In this document: piece by piece, positions 1 to 9,095 of the stretch
Layout of the letters: the number at the start of each line of letters is the position of its first letter
Position numbering within the stretch: position 1 is the stretch's first letter
Source of the DNA: Gammaproteobacteria bacterium
Lineage (GTDB): Bacteria > Pseudomonadota > Gammaproteobacteria > Thiohalospirales > Thiohalospiraceae
NCBI GenBank assembly: GCA_024277575.1
Contig: JAJRUX010000090.1
Location: forward strand, 1-33,747
DNA length: 33,747 bases
Reading direction: 5' to 3'
Program-made: the position numbers and the translations under genes
The notes under the pieces: model-generated
Databases searched by the model: none
The model's input: only the letters and a program-made list of their open reading frames with translations
Told to the model about the DNA's origin: nothing

Positions 1-512
1 ACAGTGATTTTTGGGTTAGTTGATACATGCCAAAATTATAGCCTTGAATGCAACGATAAAAATATATGATATCCCGACTCTGAGGAGATACCACCAAAAA
101 TACCGAATCACCAAATAGCCCTTCATACAATATGGTTTTTTTTTCATGTTTGGCATGTTAATCAGCAAGATATGAGTGGTACCACCCATACCGCCAAAGT
201 GGTATTCATGCTTATTGGGTTAAATGGGTATCCCTTGCAACATCCGTTTCCCTGTCGTTAAATCCATTCTAGAGCGGAGATAGGCACGTAGCTTCGTTAT
301 TTAAGTAGCTGGCAACATAGCAGGTGAAGATGAACTTAAGGTGCCGTACATACGCACCCTAACTCTATCCGGGGCCGGAATGTTCCTTGATACAATCAAC
401 TGTTTATTCTGCTGCCTTAGTGTCAAATGATTTATTTCCGTCGTAACGTTAAGTCTTGAGGTTTAGGCGACACCCGATTCGGTACACCACCACTACCAAA
501 GGGTAAAAAAAT
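1..512. other. Non-coding leader upstream of narK1
   Basis: I see no credible gene in this stretch. It is AT-rich and contains a perfect 10-bp palindrome, GTGGTACCAC, at 176-185. A single NarL-type heptamer in minus orientation (ATGGGTA, i.e. TACCCAT) lies at 224-230, and an FNR-like dyad lies at 387-399. The heptamer alone carries little information. The position in front of a nitrate transporter makes a regulatory leader the natural reading. A truncated neighbour to the left cannot be excluded, but no open frame enters from the edge with recognisable protein. Confidence 0.5.
387..399. promoter_or_regulatory. FNR-like dyad with short spacer upstream of narK1
   Basis: The sequence TTGATACAATCAA holds both perfect FNR half-sites, TTGAT and ATCAA. 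They are separated by three bases where the consensus TTGAT-N4-ATCAA has four. It lies about 114 bp before the narK1 start. Anaerobic control of narK genes by FNR-family regulators is well established. The one-base-short spacer would rotate the half-sites relative to each other, so binding is uncertain. Confidence 0.3.
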
Positions 513-1877
513 ATGGCTATCAAAACACACAAAGTAGAACAGCTTATCATGGCGGCAGTGGCATTTTTCTGGTGCTTTCTGCTGTGGTTTTCCAGCGCAG
601 CGTTCGTCCCCACCATAGCGTCGCAGTTCGACCTCAGTGTGAAAGGGGTTGCACTGTTGGCGAGCTCTGCGATATGGACAGCACCGATCGCGAGACCGCT
701 GGCCGGATGGGCCGCGGATAAATTTGGTGCGCCAAGGGCTTTTGTGCTGATCCTGGTGACATGCGGAGGTTTCAGCATACTGTCAGCTCATGCTGCTACC
801 TTGGGGCCTGCAATAGGGGTATCAGAGTATCAGTTTCTGTTCTGGACCCGGGTGATTGTGGCTACTGCCGGCATTTCATTTGTGGTTGGCATTCAACATG
901 TCGCGCAATGGTTTGAGTCTGAAGAGATGGGTACAGCCCAAGGACTCTATGCAGGCACCGGTAACGTCGGTGCCGGGGTTGGTGCGCTGTTGTTACCCAG
1001 AATTTATGGGCTCGATTATCAAACTGCGTTCACTCATCTCGGTATTGTTGCTTTTGTCATTGCAGCCTGGATTCTTATTCGTGGCGTCTCTGCCAAAAGT
1101 GTGGAACAGGCGGCCATGGCCAAGAAAACCGCTACGTTTCGTGATACCGCCTTCGTCTGGACCCGCCATGCAGCAATCGCGCTGATGTTTGCATACGCCA
1201 TGTGCTTTGGACTCTAAATTGGTATGAATGCGTGGTTGCCCGGGTACTATAAAATGGGTTTTGAGGAGGCAATACGGCAGCTTGGTTTTGAAACCCTCAA
1301 GGATGTTCAAATTGCGGCTGGCTCTTTTGCAGCAGTGCAATCGTTCAATGCCTCACTGTTCCGTCCCTTCTCCGGCTGGATATCAGATATCTGGCAACGC
1401 AACAGATGGACACCATTCCCTCTGATCTCCAAGAAGCTGGAATACGCTCCAAGAATTCACTGGCTGATGTTTGCGCTGGTAGCAATTACCACAACAATGA
1501 TTCTGCTGACTGTAGCCGGGTTGCAGAACAACCTTGTGCTTTCAGTTCTCATCCTGGCAGTGTTTGGAATAACGGTGAGCTTTGGGACCGGGGGAACCTT
1601 CGCTATTGTTCCTCTGATGTTCCGGGAGCGTCCGGGAACGGCAACCGGCTTCATCGGGGGCGTGTCCTGTGCCGGTGGCATCATCTATCCGCTCATTTAT
1701 GGCGAGGCAGCTGGCTGGTTTGAAGTGGGTGGTATCCACTGGGGTTATGCGCTGGTCGCAGTATTTATGTTTATCCCCTTTATCCTATACTTTATCTGGG
1801 CAATGCATTGGGATGTTCATCCTGAAGACCATGGTTTTGGCAGCAAAGAGAAATGGCTGGGTAAACAAGCATCATAG
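513..1877 (+). pseudogene. narK1: NarK1-type nitrate/nitrite MFS transporter, interrupted by one in-frame TAA
   Basis: This is a major facilitator of the nitrate/nitrite porter family, expected to move nitrate into the cell across the inner membrane. The frame is continuous over 454 codons except for TAA at 1215-1217 (codon 235). Upstream, 234 residues contain about six hydrophobic helices and MFS-like glycine-rich segments. Downstream, the same frame resumes at once with IGMNAWLPGYYK and continues through the second six-helix half, including the NarK-type stretch VSFGTGGTFAIVPLMF. An ATG at 1224 could in principle restart translation by coupling, but no Shine-Dalgarno precedes it. The start at 513 has only a weak purine-rich upstream region. 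Together the halves have normal family length, so this is one gene with a point nonsense change. CAA or CAG to a stop, a C-to-T transition, is one simple origin. narK2 at 3614 is an intact second transporter. Readthrough or sequence error remains possible. Confidence 0.8.
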
Positions 1878-1889
1878 GCCAGAGATAAA

Positions 1890-1914
1890 TGCTGCGGCAG
1901 TCATTGCCGCAGCA
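1890..1914 (+). terminator. Strong intercistronic hairpin after narK1
   Basis: A perfect 10-bp stem (TGCTGCGGCA at 1890-1899 paired with TGCCGCAGCA at 1905-1914) with a 5-nt loop follows the narK1 stop by 13 nt. The tail CCTTTAAAA is a poor U-tract. It may act as a weak terminator or as an mRNA 3'-end stabiliser between narK1 and the small gene at 1945. Confidence 0.5.
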
Positions 1915-1944
1915 CCTTTAAAATGATTGTTGGAGGTACATGTT

Positions 1945-2196
1945 ATGGGCGGAGTTTCTAAACCTGACAAGGCATATGAATATGAGCCGTGGTATAAGTA
2001 CGGTGTTGGATTTCTCTTCTTTGAAGCAGCTATTGCAATAGGGGTCAGTATATACGCTCTGTCGATGGCATTCTCCGGGCAGGCCGTGCAGTTCAAGAAG
2101 AAGGTGACGTTTGATAAGCCCCAGGCGGCAGTTGAAGCGGAGGCACCGGCAAAAGAACAGCAGGATCACAGCACCATCACGGTACCAGCGAAGTAA
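1945..2196 (+). CDS. Small single-span membrane protein of the nitrate cluster, unknown function
   Basis: I do not recognise this 83-residue protein. It has a polar, aromatic N-terminus (residues 1-22, rich in Tyr and Glu), one hydrophobic segment at about residues 23-45 (FLFFEAAIAIGVSIYALSMA), then a Lys-rich and Ala/Glu/Gln-rich tail predicted to be soluble. I chose the ATG at 1945 because GGAGG at 1932-1936 sits 8 nt upstream. A TTG further upstream in the same frame would place the Shine-Dalgarno inside the gene. It lies between narK1 and a UspA-family gene in the same direction, so a role linked to nitrate transport or respiration is possible, but that is inference from position only. 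Confidence 0.75.
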   Translation: MGGVSKPDKAYEYEPWYKYGVGFLFFEAAIAIGVSIYALSMAFSGQAVQFKKKVTFDKPQAAVEAEAPAKEQQDHSTITVPAK

Positions 2197-2250
2197 AGAG
2201 TAGCTGGCACTGATATCTATAAACAGCGATACAGGGCTGCTCTTTTACTA
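2195..2250 (+). terminator. Candidate terminator after small membrane gene
   Basis: AAAGAGTAGC at 2195-2204 pairs with GCTGCTCTTT at 2236-2245, ten pairs including one G-U, followed directly by more T. The loop is long (about 31 nt), so it is weaker than a textbook intrinsic terminator. It begins at the stop codon of the 1945 gene. Confidence 0.35.
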
Positions 2251-2280
2251 ACTGTTAATGTTGTTAAGAGGTCAAAGACA

Positions 2281-2700
2281 ATGGCGGTATTCAAAAAGAT
2301 TTTGGTTCCTTATGATGGTTCGCAAGTCAGCAACAGCGCCGCGGAGAAAGCGATAGCAATTGCCGCTGATCAGGGAGCGGAACTTGTCGGCCTGAAGGTT
2401 ATAGCGTTTGAAGGCGAATTAGTAGCTCCCTCAGATCGGCTTTGGGCTACAATTATCGAGGATCTTGAACAAAAAGGCAGAGATATTCTTGATGAATTTG
2501 AGTCTACGGCAAAAGCGAAAGGAGTAAATGTTTCGCTTGAAGTGAAAGTGGGCTATGTAGAAGAGGAGATTGTCTCTGTCGCAAACAAGATCGGTGTTGA
2601 TCTTGTTGTGATGGGGGTTGGTGAAAAAATTGGCATGCATCGTGTCAGCATACGCAGGCTTGTTAAAGAGGCGCCCTGCCCCGTGATGATAACCCATTAG
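2281..2700 (+). CDS. UspA-family universal stress protein
   Basis: This cytoplasmic protein of 139 residues has the normal length of a single-domain Usp. The N-terminus FKKILVPYDGSQVSNSAAEKA is the typical first strand and nucleotide-proximal loop. The C-terminal half contains the family pattern DLVVMGVGEKIG followed by a final VKEAPCPVMIT strand. The usual ATP motif G-x2-G-x9-G-(S/T) is not intact: VGEKIGMHRVSIRRLV replaces it, so nucleotide binding is doubtful. The start at ATG 2281 is preceded by AAGAGGTCAAAGACA. Usp genes are common in nar clusters of denitrifiers and sulfur oxidisers, so co-regulation under low oxygen is a reasonable inference. The exact role is unknown. Confidence 0.9.
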   Translation: MAVFKKILVPYDGSQVSNSAAEKAIAIAADQGAELVGLKVIAFEGELVAPSDRLWATIIEDLEQKGRDILDEFESTAKAKGVNVSLEVKVGYVEEEIVSVANKIGVDLVVMGVGEKIGMHRVSIRRLVKEAPCPVMITH

Positions 2701-2729
2701 TTTCGTGAACAGGTTTTTTAACTTCTATT

Positions 2730-2861
2730 ATGAACATTGAAAAGTTTATACCGGTGGTGGCAGTGCTTGGTTTCACGGGGTTGGTTGTGAGCTTGTATCT
2801 GCTTTCGGATTATTCAGTACCATTATTGAATCTGGTCGGTGATTTTTTGAATAGCTTATAA
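2730..2861 (+). CDS. Very small hydrophobic protein (43 aa), hypothetical
   Basis: A 43-codon frame from ATG at 2730 to TAA at 2859-2861 encodes a peptide with one strongly hydrophobic stretch (FIPVVAVLGFTGLVVSLYLL, residues 6-25) and a second amphipathic hydrophobic tail. It starts 29 nt after the UspA gene in the same direction. The ribosome binding site is weak. Single-span peptides of this size are often subunits or regulators of membrane complexes, but I do not recognise this one. Its reality rests on composition and position alone. Confidence 0.45.
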   Translation: MNIEKFIPVVAVLGFTGLVVSLYLLSDYSVPLLNLVGDFLNSL

Positions 2862-2988
2862 CTATTCAACCTCCCTTCCATCGTCCTAGTGATATCCATA
2901 TTTATCGCTGTGGTGGGGTGCTCGAATATTGAATTCTGTGTGGACGGGCGGATTGCTGGTGCGTCCCGCCGATTCAGCTGGTAATCAG

Positions 2989-3240
2989 CTAACCTTCTTC
3001 GTCTTTTGCTGTGTTCTTCCCCAACAGCCCGTAAATGGGGCAGTGACCAATGAGTCCGGACATGATACCCAACCACCCCAGGGCAACAAGCCAGAACTCC
3101 TGAGAAGGAGTGACGGAATCTGAAAATGAGAGTCCTACCAGAGCAAGACCAACTATCAGGCGGATATTCCGCTCGGATTTCCCAACATTTTTTGGAAAAC
3201 TTTTTCTGAAAAAATCTGCCGCCTTTCCCAATATACTCAT
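2989..3240 (-). CDS. DUF2892 (YgaP-like) inner membrane protein
   Basis: This protein of 83 residues matches the DUF2892 pattern: an N-terminal NVGKSERNIRLIVGLALVGLSF segment (VG..ER..R...G) with a first helix, then LGWLGIMSGLIGHCPIYGLLG, the second helix ending in the conserved G-x-CP-x-Y-x-LLG motif. The same motif occurs in the membrane domain of E. coli YgaP, where it is fused to a rhodanese; here it stands alone. It is divergent from narK2 and antisense to the direction of the nar genes. The function is not established. Members are frequent near sulfur-metabolism genes, which fits a sulfur-oxidising host only weakly. Confidence 0.85.
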   Translation of the reverse strand: MSILGKAADFFRKSFPKNVGKSERNIRLIVGLALVGLSFSDSVTPSQEFWLVALGWLGIMSGLIGHCPIYGLLGKNTAKDEEG

Positions 3241-3364
3241 ACTGTTTCTCTAAGTTAATGCGTTAATGATGATCTCTTTTCCCAAGAGCGCTTTCTTGCG
3301 AAGACTATAGCATTGGCGTGCCAAGCCTGCATTGTTATGTCATTTCAGGGCAGTTAGTTCGGGG

Positions 3365-3371
3365 TACCCAC
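3365..3371 (+). promoter_or_regulatory. NarL-type heptamer upstream of narK2
   Basis: TACCCAC is one mismatch from an ideal TACYYMT NarL/NarP heptamer. On its own it is weak evidence, but it lies about 93 bp upstream of the much stronger paired site at 3464-3479. Confidence 0.3.
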
Positions 3372-3463
3372 AAAAAACCAAACACCGGTGTTTATTGTGT
3401 GAAATAGTTATTGATCACCGAAAAAAATACTTATTATCATGGTGTTATCAAAATTACCGCCTC

Positions 3464-3479
3464 TACCCATTTGTGGGTA
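3464..3479. promoter_or_regulatory. NarL/NarP 7-2-7 operator-like inverted repeat upstream of narK2
   Basis: TACCCAT, then TT, then GTGGGTA makes the 7-2-7 arrangement of two inverted NarL/NarP heptamers (consensus TACYYMT) that paired binding requires. It lies 134 bp upstream of the narK2 start at 3614. The gene behind it and the operon that follows are the classical targets of nitrate-responsive two-component regulators. The site is seen directly; binding is inferred. No narXL or narQP genes are in the window. Confidence 0.6.
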
Positions 3480-3613
3480 AATTTGGTGGCCTTGCTCCTT
3501 TTCCCCCCATTGTATTAAAAGGCCGTTCATGGTTCTTTACACACTACAACGGCTATGAAGACCGGGAGCTTCTCGGTTTTTTTAATAATGTAGGTGAAGA
3601 GAGGAAACAAACC

Positions 3614-5218
3614 ATGTCAGATCTAACTAAATGGGATCCTGAAGACACCGAGTTTTGGGAGAAAGAGGGCAAGAAGATCGCGTATCGCAATCTGTGGATA
3701 TCGATTCCTAGCCTGCTGTGCGCGTTTGCCGTATGGCTGTACTGGGGAATTATCACGGTACAGATGATTAATCTGGGGTTTCCGTTTACCAAGCCGGAGT
3801 TATTTACTCTGGCCGCTATAGCAGGTCTGACGGGTGCGACCCTGCGTATCCCCAACAGCTTCTTCATCCGTATCGCCGGCGGTCGTAACACTATCGTATT
3901 TACTACTGCGCTGTTGATTATTCCAGCTCTCGGTGCCGGTTTGGCGCTGCAAAGCAAGGATACCCCGCTGTGGGTTTTCCAGATTCTCGCCTTTCTGTCA
4001 GGAATCGGCGGCGGTAACTTTGCCTCATCCATGTCCAATATAAGCTTCTTCTTTCCAAAACGGATGCAGGGATTGTCATTGGGGCTGAATGCGGGCTTGG
4101 GTAATGCTGGCGTGACCACCATGCAGATTGTAATACCGCTGGTGATGACTGTCGGTATTTTTGGTGGTGTTCCAATGATTCTTGAGAACACCTCCGGTAC
4201 CCTGATCGGCAAGATTCCGGCCGGTTCTGAAACCTGGATTCAAAATGCTGGTTTTGTCTGGTTGTTGGCGCTGATTCCGCTCGTTATCATCGGCTGGTTC
4301 GGAATGAATAATATTCGTACCGAGCATGTGTCCCCCCATATCGGTGGTTTCTTTAACAGTGCGGGCAAGATCACCGGCATGTTGCTGGTGGGCTTCCTCA
4401 CCGCTGCTATCGGCCTGTACATCATCCTGCCCGCACCTGTGGGGCTGGGGGCACCGGGCTGGGCCAAGTGGCCGGTAATTGCTGCAATAATTGCTGCAAC
4501 GGTTTTCTTGCTCAAGATGATCCCGGGTGATATCAAACCCATCCTGCAACGCAGCTACTCTATCTTCAACCATAAACACACCTGGATCATGAGCATCATC
4601 TACACTATGACCTTCGGCAGCTTTATTGGCTATTCCGCAGGCTTTGCCCTGGCTATCAAGGTGGTATTTGGTTTCCAGCACGTTATGGTGGATGGAGTGA
4701 TGACTCATGATATCGCCAATCCCAACGGTCCTTCCGCACTGATGTATGCCTGGATGGGGCCATTTATCGGTGCTCTGATTCGCCCTCTTGGCGGCTGGAT
4801 GTCAGACAAAGTAGGGGGCGCTAAAGTAACCCAGTATGTTGCCATCATTATGATCGCATGTGCCCTCGGCGTCGCCTATTTTCTGAAGGCCGCCTACCAG
4901 TCGGAAGCGCCGGAAGAATACTTCGTGCCCTTCTTCGTTCTGTTCCTGATTCTATTTGCCGCAACCGGCATCGGCAACGGATCCACCTTCCGTACCATCG
5001 CCATGGTATTTGATAAGGAGCAGGCCGGACCGGTGCTTGGTTGGACCTCGGCGGTAGCTGCCTATGGTGCATTCATCATACCCAAAGTATTTGGTGAGCA
5101 GATCAAGGCAACCACACCCGAAGATGCACTTTACGGTTTTGCCATCTTCTACTTTGTCTGTTTGGTCCTGAACTGGTGGTACTACCTTGGACCAAAGAGG
5201 GAATATGACAATCCCTGA
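3614..5218 (+). CDS. narK2: NarK2-type nitrate/nitrite antiporter, intact
   Basis: This inner membrane MFS protein of 534 residues is expected to exchange nitrate and nitrite across the cytoplasmic membrane. The start at ATG 3614 follows GAGAGGAAACAAACC. The open frame extends 94 codons further upstream, but that part contains the NarL-type operator and no family sequence, so I rejected it. NarK signatures are present: ATLRIPNSFFIRIAGGRNT (first nitrate signature region), GIGGGNFASSMSNISFFFPKRMQG, TFGSFIGYSAGFAL and GIGNGSTFRTIAMVF. Twelve or more hydrophobic helices are apparent. narG starts 105 nt downstream, so it probably leads a narK2GHJI transcript. It is the only uninterrupted nitrate transporter in the window. 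Confidence 0.95.
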   Translation: MSDLTKWDPEDTEFWEKEGKKIAYRNLWISIPSLLCAFAVWLYWGIITVQMINLGFPFTKPELFTLAAIAGLTGATLRIPNSFFIRIAGGRNTIVFTTALLIIPALGAGLALQSKDTPLWVFQILAFLSGIGGGNFASSMSNISFFFPKRMQGLSLGLNAGLGNAGVTTMQIVIPLVMTVGIFGGVPMILENTSGTLIGKIPAGSETWIQNAGFVWLLALIPLVIIGWFGMNNIRTEHVSPHIGGFFNSAGKITGMLLVGFLTAAIGLYIILPAPVGLGAPGWAKWPVIAAIIAATVFLLKMIPGDIKPILQRSYSIFNHKHTWIMSIIYTMTFGSFIGYSAGFALAIKVVFGFQHVMVDGVMTHDIANPNGPSALMYAWMGPFIGALIRPLGGWMSDKVGGAKVTQYVAIIMIACALGVAYFLKAAYQSEAPEEYFVPFFVLFLILFAATGIGNGSTFRTIAMVFDKEQAGPVLGWTSAVAAYGAFIIPKVFGEQIKATTPEDALYGFAIFYFVCLVLNWWYYLGPKREYDNP

Positions 5219-5323
5219 TGTCGCTGAGCAGATCTGTTTTCGGTTATCCGGGAATGGTTCTGCTCTTCCTTTTCTAGCAACATTTGACACAAAACAGTTC
5301 GGTTAATCAGGAGAATCAACAAA

Positions 5324-8300
5324 ATGAGTCACTTTCTCGACCGATTGAGATACTTCAAAAAAGTCCAGGAAACTTTTTCCGATGGGCATGGCATTACCAC
5401 TGATGATGATCGCCAATGGGAAGATGCCTATCGTAATCGCTGGCGTTTTGACAAAGTGGTGCGTTCTACCCACGGCGTAAATTGTACCGGTGGCTGTTCC
5501 TGGAAAATCTTCGTCAAGAATGGTCTGGTGGCCTATGAGATGCAGCAGACCGACTATCCCCGCACCCGGGAGGATCTGCCCAACCACGAGCCCCGTGGTT
5601 GTCAGCGCGGAGCCAGTTTCTCCTGGTATCTTTACAGCCCCCATCGCATCAAGTATCCGCTTATGCGCGGTCGCCTGATGGATCTGTATCGCGCAGAACG
5701 TGCAGAAGGTAAAGATCCTGTAGAGGCTTGGGAGGCTATTCAATCCGATCCGGAAAAACGTAAGCGCTATACCGCTGTTCGCGGCCTGGGCGGATTTGTC
5801 CGCAGCGACTGGGAAGAGGTAACAGAGGTTATTGCTGCTGCAAATGTTTATACCATTAAAAAATGGGGTCCGGATCGTATCTACGGCTTCTCCCCCATCC
5901 CGGCCATGTCCATGATCAGTTACGCGGCCGGATCACGTTATCTATCATTGATTGGTGGTGCATGCGGTTCATTCTATGACTGGTACTGCGATCTGCCTGC
6001 TGCCTCCCCACAAGTATGGGGTGAGCAGACTGACGTGCCGGAATCCGCAGATTGGTACAACTCCAAGTACCTTATAATTTGTGGCGCCAACCTGCCCATG
6101 ACCCGTACCCCCGATGCCCATTTCGCGATTGAGTCTCGCTATAACGGCACCAAAGTCGTATCCATGGCTCCTGATTATGCGGAGTATGTGAAGTTCGCAG
6201 ATCTCTGGATGCCGGTCCGTCAGGGGACTGACTCGGCTGCCTTTATGTGCATGGCTCATGTTGCACTGAGAGAATTCCATATTGATAAACAGGACCCCTA
6301 TTTCACCGAATATGCGCGGACATATACCGATATGCCCATGCAGGTGATGTTGCGCAAAGATGGTGATCGTTATATTTCAGATCGCTTCCTGCGTGCCTCC
6401 GATTTTGATAACAGTCTGGGTGAAAAAAATAACCCGGAGTGGAAAACCATTGTTTATGACGCAAAAACCGGGAGCTTTGTCTGTCCTAATGGCTCTGTTG
6501 GTTTTCGTTGGGGCGAAGAAGGAAAGTGGAATCTTCTGCCAAAAAACTCGGCGGATCAATCCGAAATTGAGGCTGAACTCTCCTGCATCGAAAACCGGGA
6601 TGATGTGGTGCCGGTAGCATTCCCCCACTTCACTCCTGATGAAGATGACACCTTGATCCGCAATATTCCTGTGCGCAAACTGAACATCAATGGAAAAGAG
6701 GTGCTTGTCACCTCCGTATTTGACATGATGATCGCACAGTATGGTATCGACCGGGGACTGGGCGACAATCTCGCCACCAGTTACGATGATGCCTCTGTTC
6801 CCTATACCCCTGCCTGGGGTGAGAAAATTACCGGGGTCAAGGCCGCTGATCTGGAACGCACCGGCCGGGAGTTTGCTGATAACGCCTCCAAGACCAGAGG
6901 TAAATCCATGGTCATAATGGGTGCAGCCATTAACCATTGGTACCACAATGACATGGGCTACCGCAGCATCATGAACATGCTGCACATCTGCGGCTGTGTT
7001 GGTCAGTCCGGTGGTGGCTGGGCGCATTATGTGGGCCAGGAGAAACTTCGACCCCAGGCTGGCTGGGCTCCAATTGCATTCGCGCTTGACTGGCATCGTC
7101 CACCTCGCCACATGAACAGTACGACTTACTGGTATTTCCATACGGATCAGTGGCGCTACGAGAAGGTTGAGGCTGATGGTGTGCTGGCCTCTACCGCCAA
7201 GGCAAAATACAAGGGTTATCAGCTGTGTGACTACAATGTGGTTTCACAACGTCTTGGCTGGTTACCTTCTGCTCCCCATTTCAACAAGAACCCGATGGAC
7301 ATTGTTGCAGATGCTGAAAAGTCTGGTGCCACAGATGAAGCGGGTGTAGCCAGCTATATGGTTGACCAGCTGAAGAGTGGCGATCTGGCCTTTGCTGCTG
7401 AAGATATTGATGCCCCGGAAAACCATCCCCGCAACCTGTTTGTGTGGCGTGCCAATCTGTTGGGTTGTTCTGCGAAAGGGCATGAGTATTTCCTCAAGCA
7501 TCTGGTAGGCGCCCAGAACGGTGTAATGCAGGAAGGGATTGAAGGAAAGAACTCCAAAGAGATCAAGTGGCGTGAAAAATCACCTGTCGGAAAGCTGGAT
7601 CTGATGGTGGATATCAACTTCCGCCTCAACTCGACGGGCGCCTATTCGGATATCATCTTGCCCACAGCAACCTGGTATGAAAAGGCGGACCTCAATACCA
7701 CAGATATGCATCCGTTCATTCATCCGCTGGGCAAGGCTGTAGATCCGGCCTGGGAGTCCAAATCTGACTGGCAGATTTTCCGCAGCATCGCGAAGCGTTT
7801 CTCCGAGCTGGCGGAAACTCATTTGGGAACACGCAAGGATGTGGTTGCTTTGCCGATGCAGCATGACAGCCCCATGGCTCTGGCTCAACCGTTAGGGCAA
7901 GTCAAGGATTGGAAAAGAGGTGAGTGTGAACCTGTTCCGGGCAAGACGCTGCCACTGCTCAAAGTTGTTGAGCGGGACTATCCCAACACCTACAAAAAGT
8001 ACTCCTCACTTGGCCCATTGATGAACAAGCTGGGCAACAATATCAAGGGTCTTGACTGGAATACTGATCTTGAAATTTAACAGCTCGCTGAATTGAACGG
8101 GGTAATCAAGGAAGAAGGTGTTTCCAAAGGAAGACCCTCTCTTGAAGAGGATATTGCAGTATGTGACACTGTGTTGCGGATGGCTCCAGAGACCTGTGGC
8201 GAGGTGGCTCATAAATCCTGGAGTGCTCTCTCCAAGAAGACAGGCATCGATCACAGCCATCTCTATGAAGGGCGGCATGAGGAGAAAATCACCTATGCCG

Positions 8301-9082
8301 ATATCATCGCCCAACCCCGCAAAATCATTACCGCACCAACCTGGTCGGGTATCGAGTCGGAGAAGGTCAGTTACAACGCGGGATATACCAACATCCATGA
8401 GCATATTCCGTTCCGTACGCTGACCGGACGCGCCCACTTCTATCTTGACCACGAGTGGATGCTGGACTTCGGTGAAGGTCTTTGCTGCTTCCGTCCACCG
8501 CATGATCTGAAGGCACACACCAATCTGCCCAAGGAGCTTGCAGGAAAATTGCAGGGCAAGAAGACCCTGACCCTCAACTGGATTACCCCACACTCCAAAT
8601 GGGGCATCCACTCCACCTATCAGGATAACCTGCGGATGTTGACATTGTTCCGCGGCGGCCCGTACTTCTGGGTGGCCGAGGAAGATGCCAAGTCCATCGG
8701 CCTGAAAGACAACGACTGGGTGGAAGCGGTCAACTCCAACGGCGCAACGGTAGCCCGGGTTGTTGTAAGTCAGCGTGTCCCGCGCGGGATGGCGCTTATG
8801 TATCACGCTCAGGAGAAGAACGTCAACGTTCCCGGCTCCAATACAACCGGAAAACGGGGCGGAATCCTGAACAGTGTCACCAAAGTCATTATCAAGCCTA
8901 CCAATATGATCGGCGGGTATGCGCAACTCTCATACGCCTTCAACTATTACGGTACGGTAGGGTGTCAGCGTGATGAACACGTTATCGTTCACAAAATCGA
9001 GGACAAAGATATCGATTGGCTGGAACGGCCGTTGACGCCGGAGCGCGAAGTACAACTCAATCCGGTCGGGATCAAGAACTGA
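5324..9082 (+). pseudogene. narG: Respiratory nitrate reductase alpha subunit NarG, interrupted by one in-frame TAA
   Basis: This is the catalytic subunit of the membrane-bound cytoplasm-facing nitrate reductase, carrying Mo-bis-MGD and the FS0 cluster. The full frame is 1252 codons, matching E. coli NarG (about 1247). The FS0 ligands His50, Cys54, Cys58 and Cys93 are present in HGVNCTGGCSW and PRGCQRG, and the molybdenum-ligand Asp is at residue 223 in WYCDLPAASP. TAA at 8078-8080 (codon 919) interrupts the frame in a variable linker, NTDLEI-stop-QLAELNGV, where E. coli has an ordinary residue. Downstream, 333 residues continue in the same frame through QPRKIITAPTWSG and GGYAQLSYAFNYYGTVG to the natural stop. 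No start codon with a Shine-Dalgarno follows the TAA, so this is not a natural split gene. Termination there would remove the C-terminal cofactor-binding domain. The ribosome site for the start is AGGAGAATCAACAAA. Confidence 0.9.
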
Positions 9083-9095
9083 GGAGAACAACAGC

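Noticed and set aside
3332-3613. N-terminal extension of narK2
   Set aside because: The frame is open but contains the NarL-type operator and no family-like sequence. The ATG at 3614 has a proper ribosome site and NarK-like N-terminus.
6377-7141. Long minus-strand open frame (254 codons) inside narG
   Set aside because: It overlaps the well-conserved narG sequence entirely, has no family sequence and no ribosome site; it reflects codon use of the sense gene.
8081-8110. Natural split of narG into two separate genes
   Set aside because: The sequence after the TAA has no Shine-Dalgarno and no suitable ATG, and conserved alignment is continuous across the stop.
8006-8926. Minus-strand open frame of 306 codons across narG's distal part
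   Set aside because: Antisense to conserved NarG sequence and without recognisable domains. It does not explain the stop at 8078.
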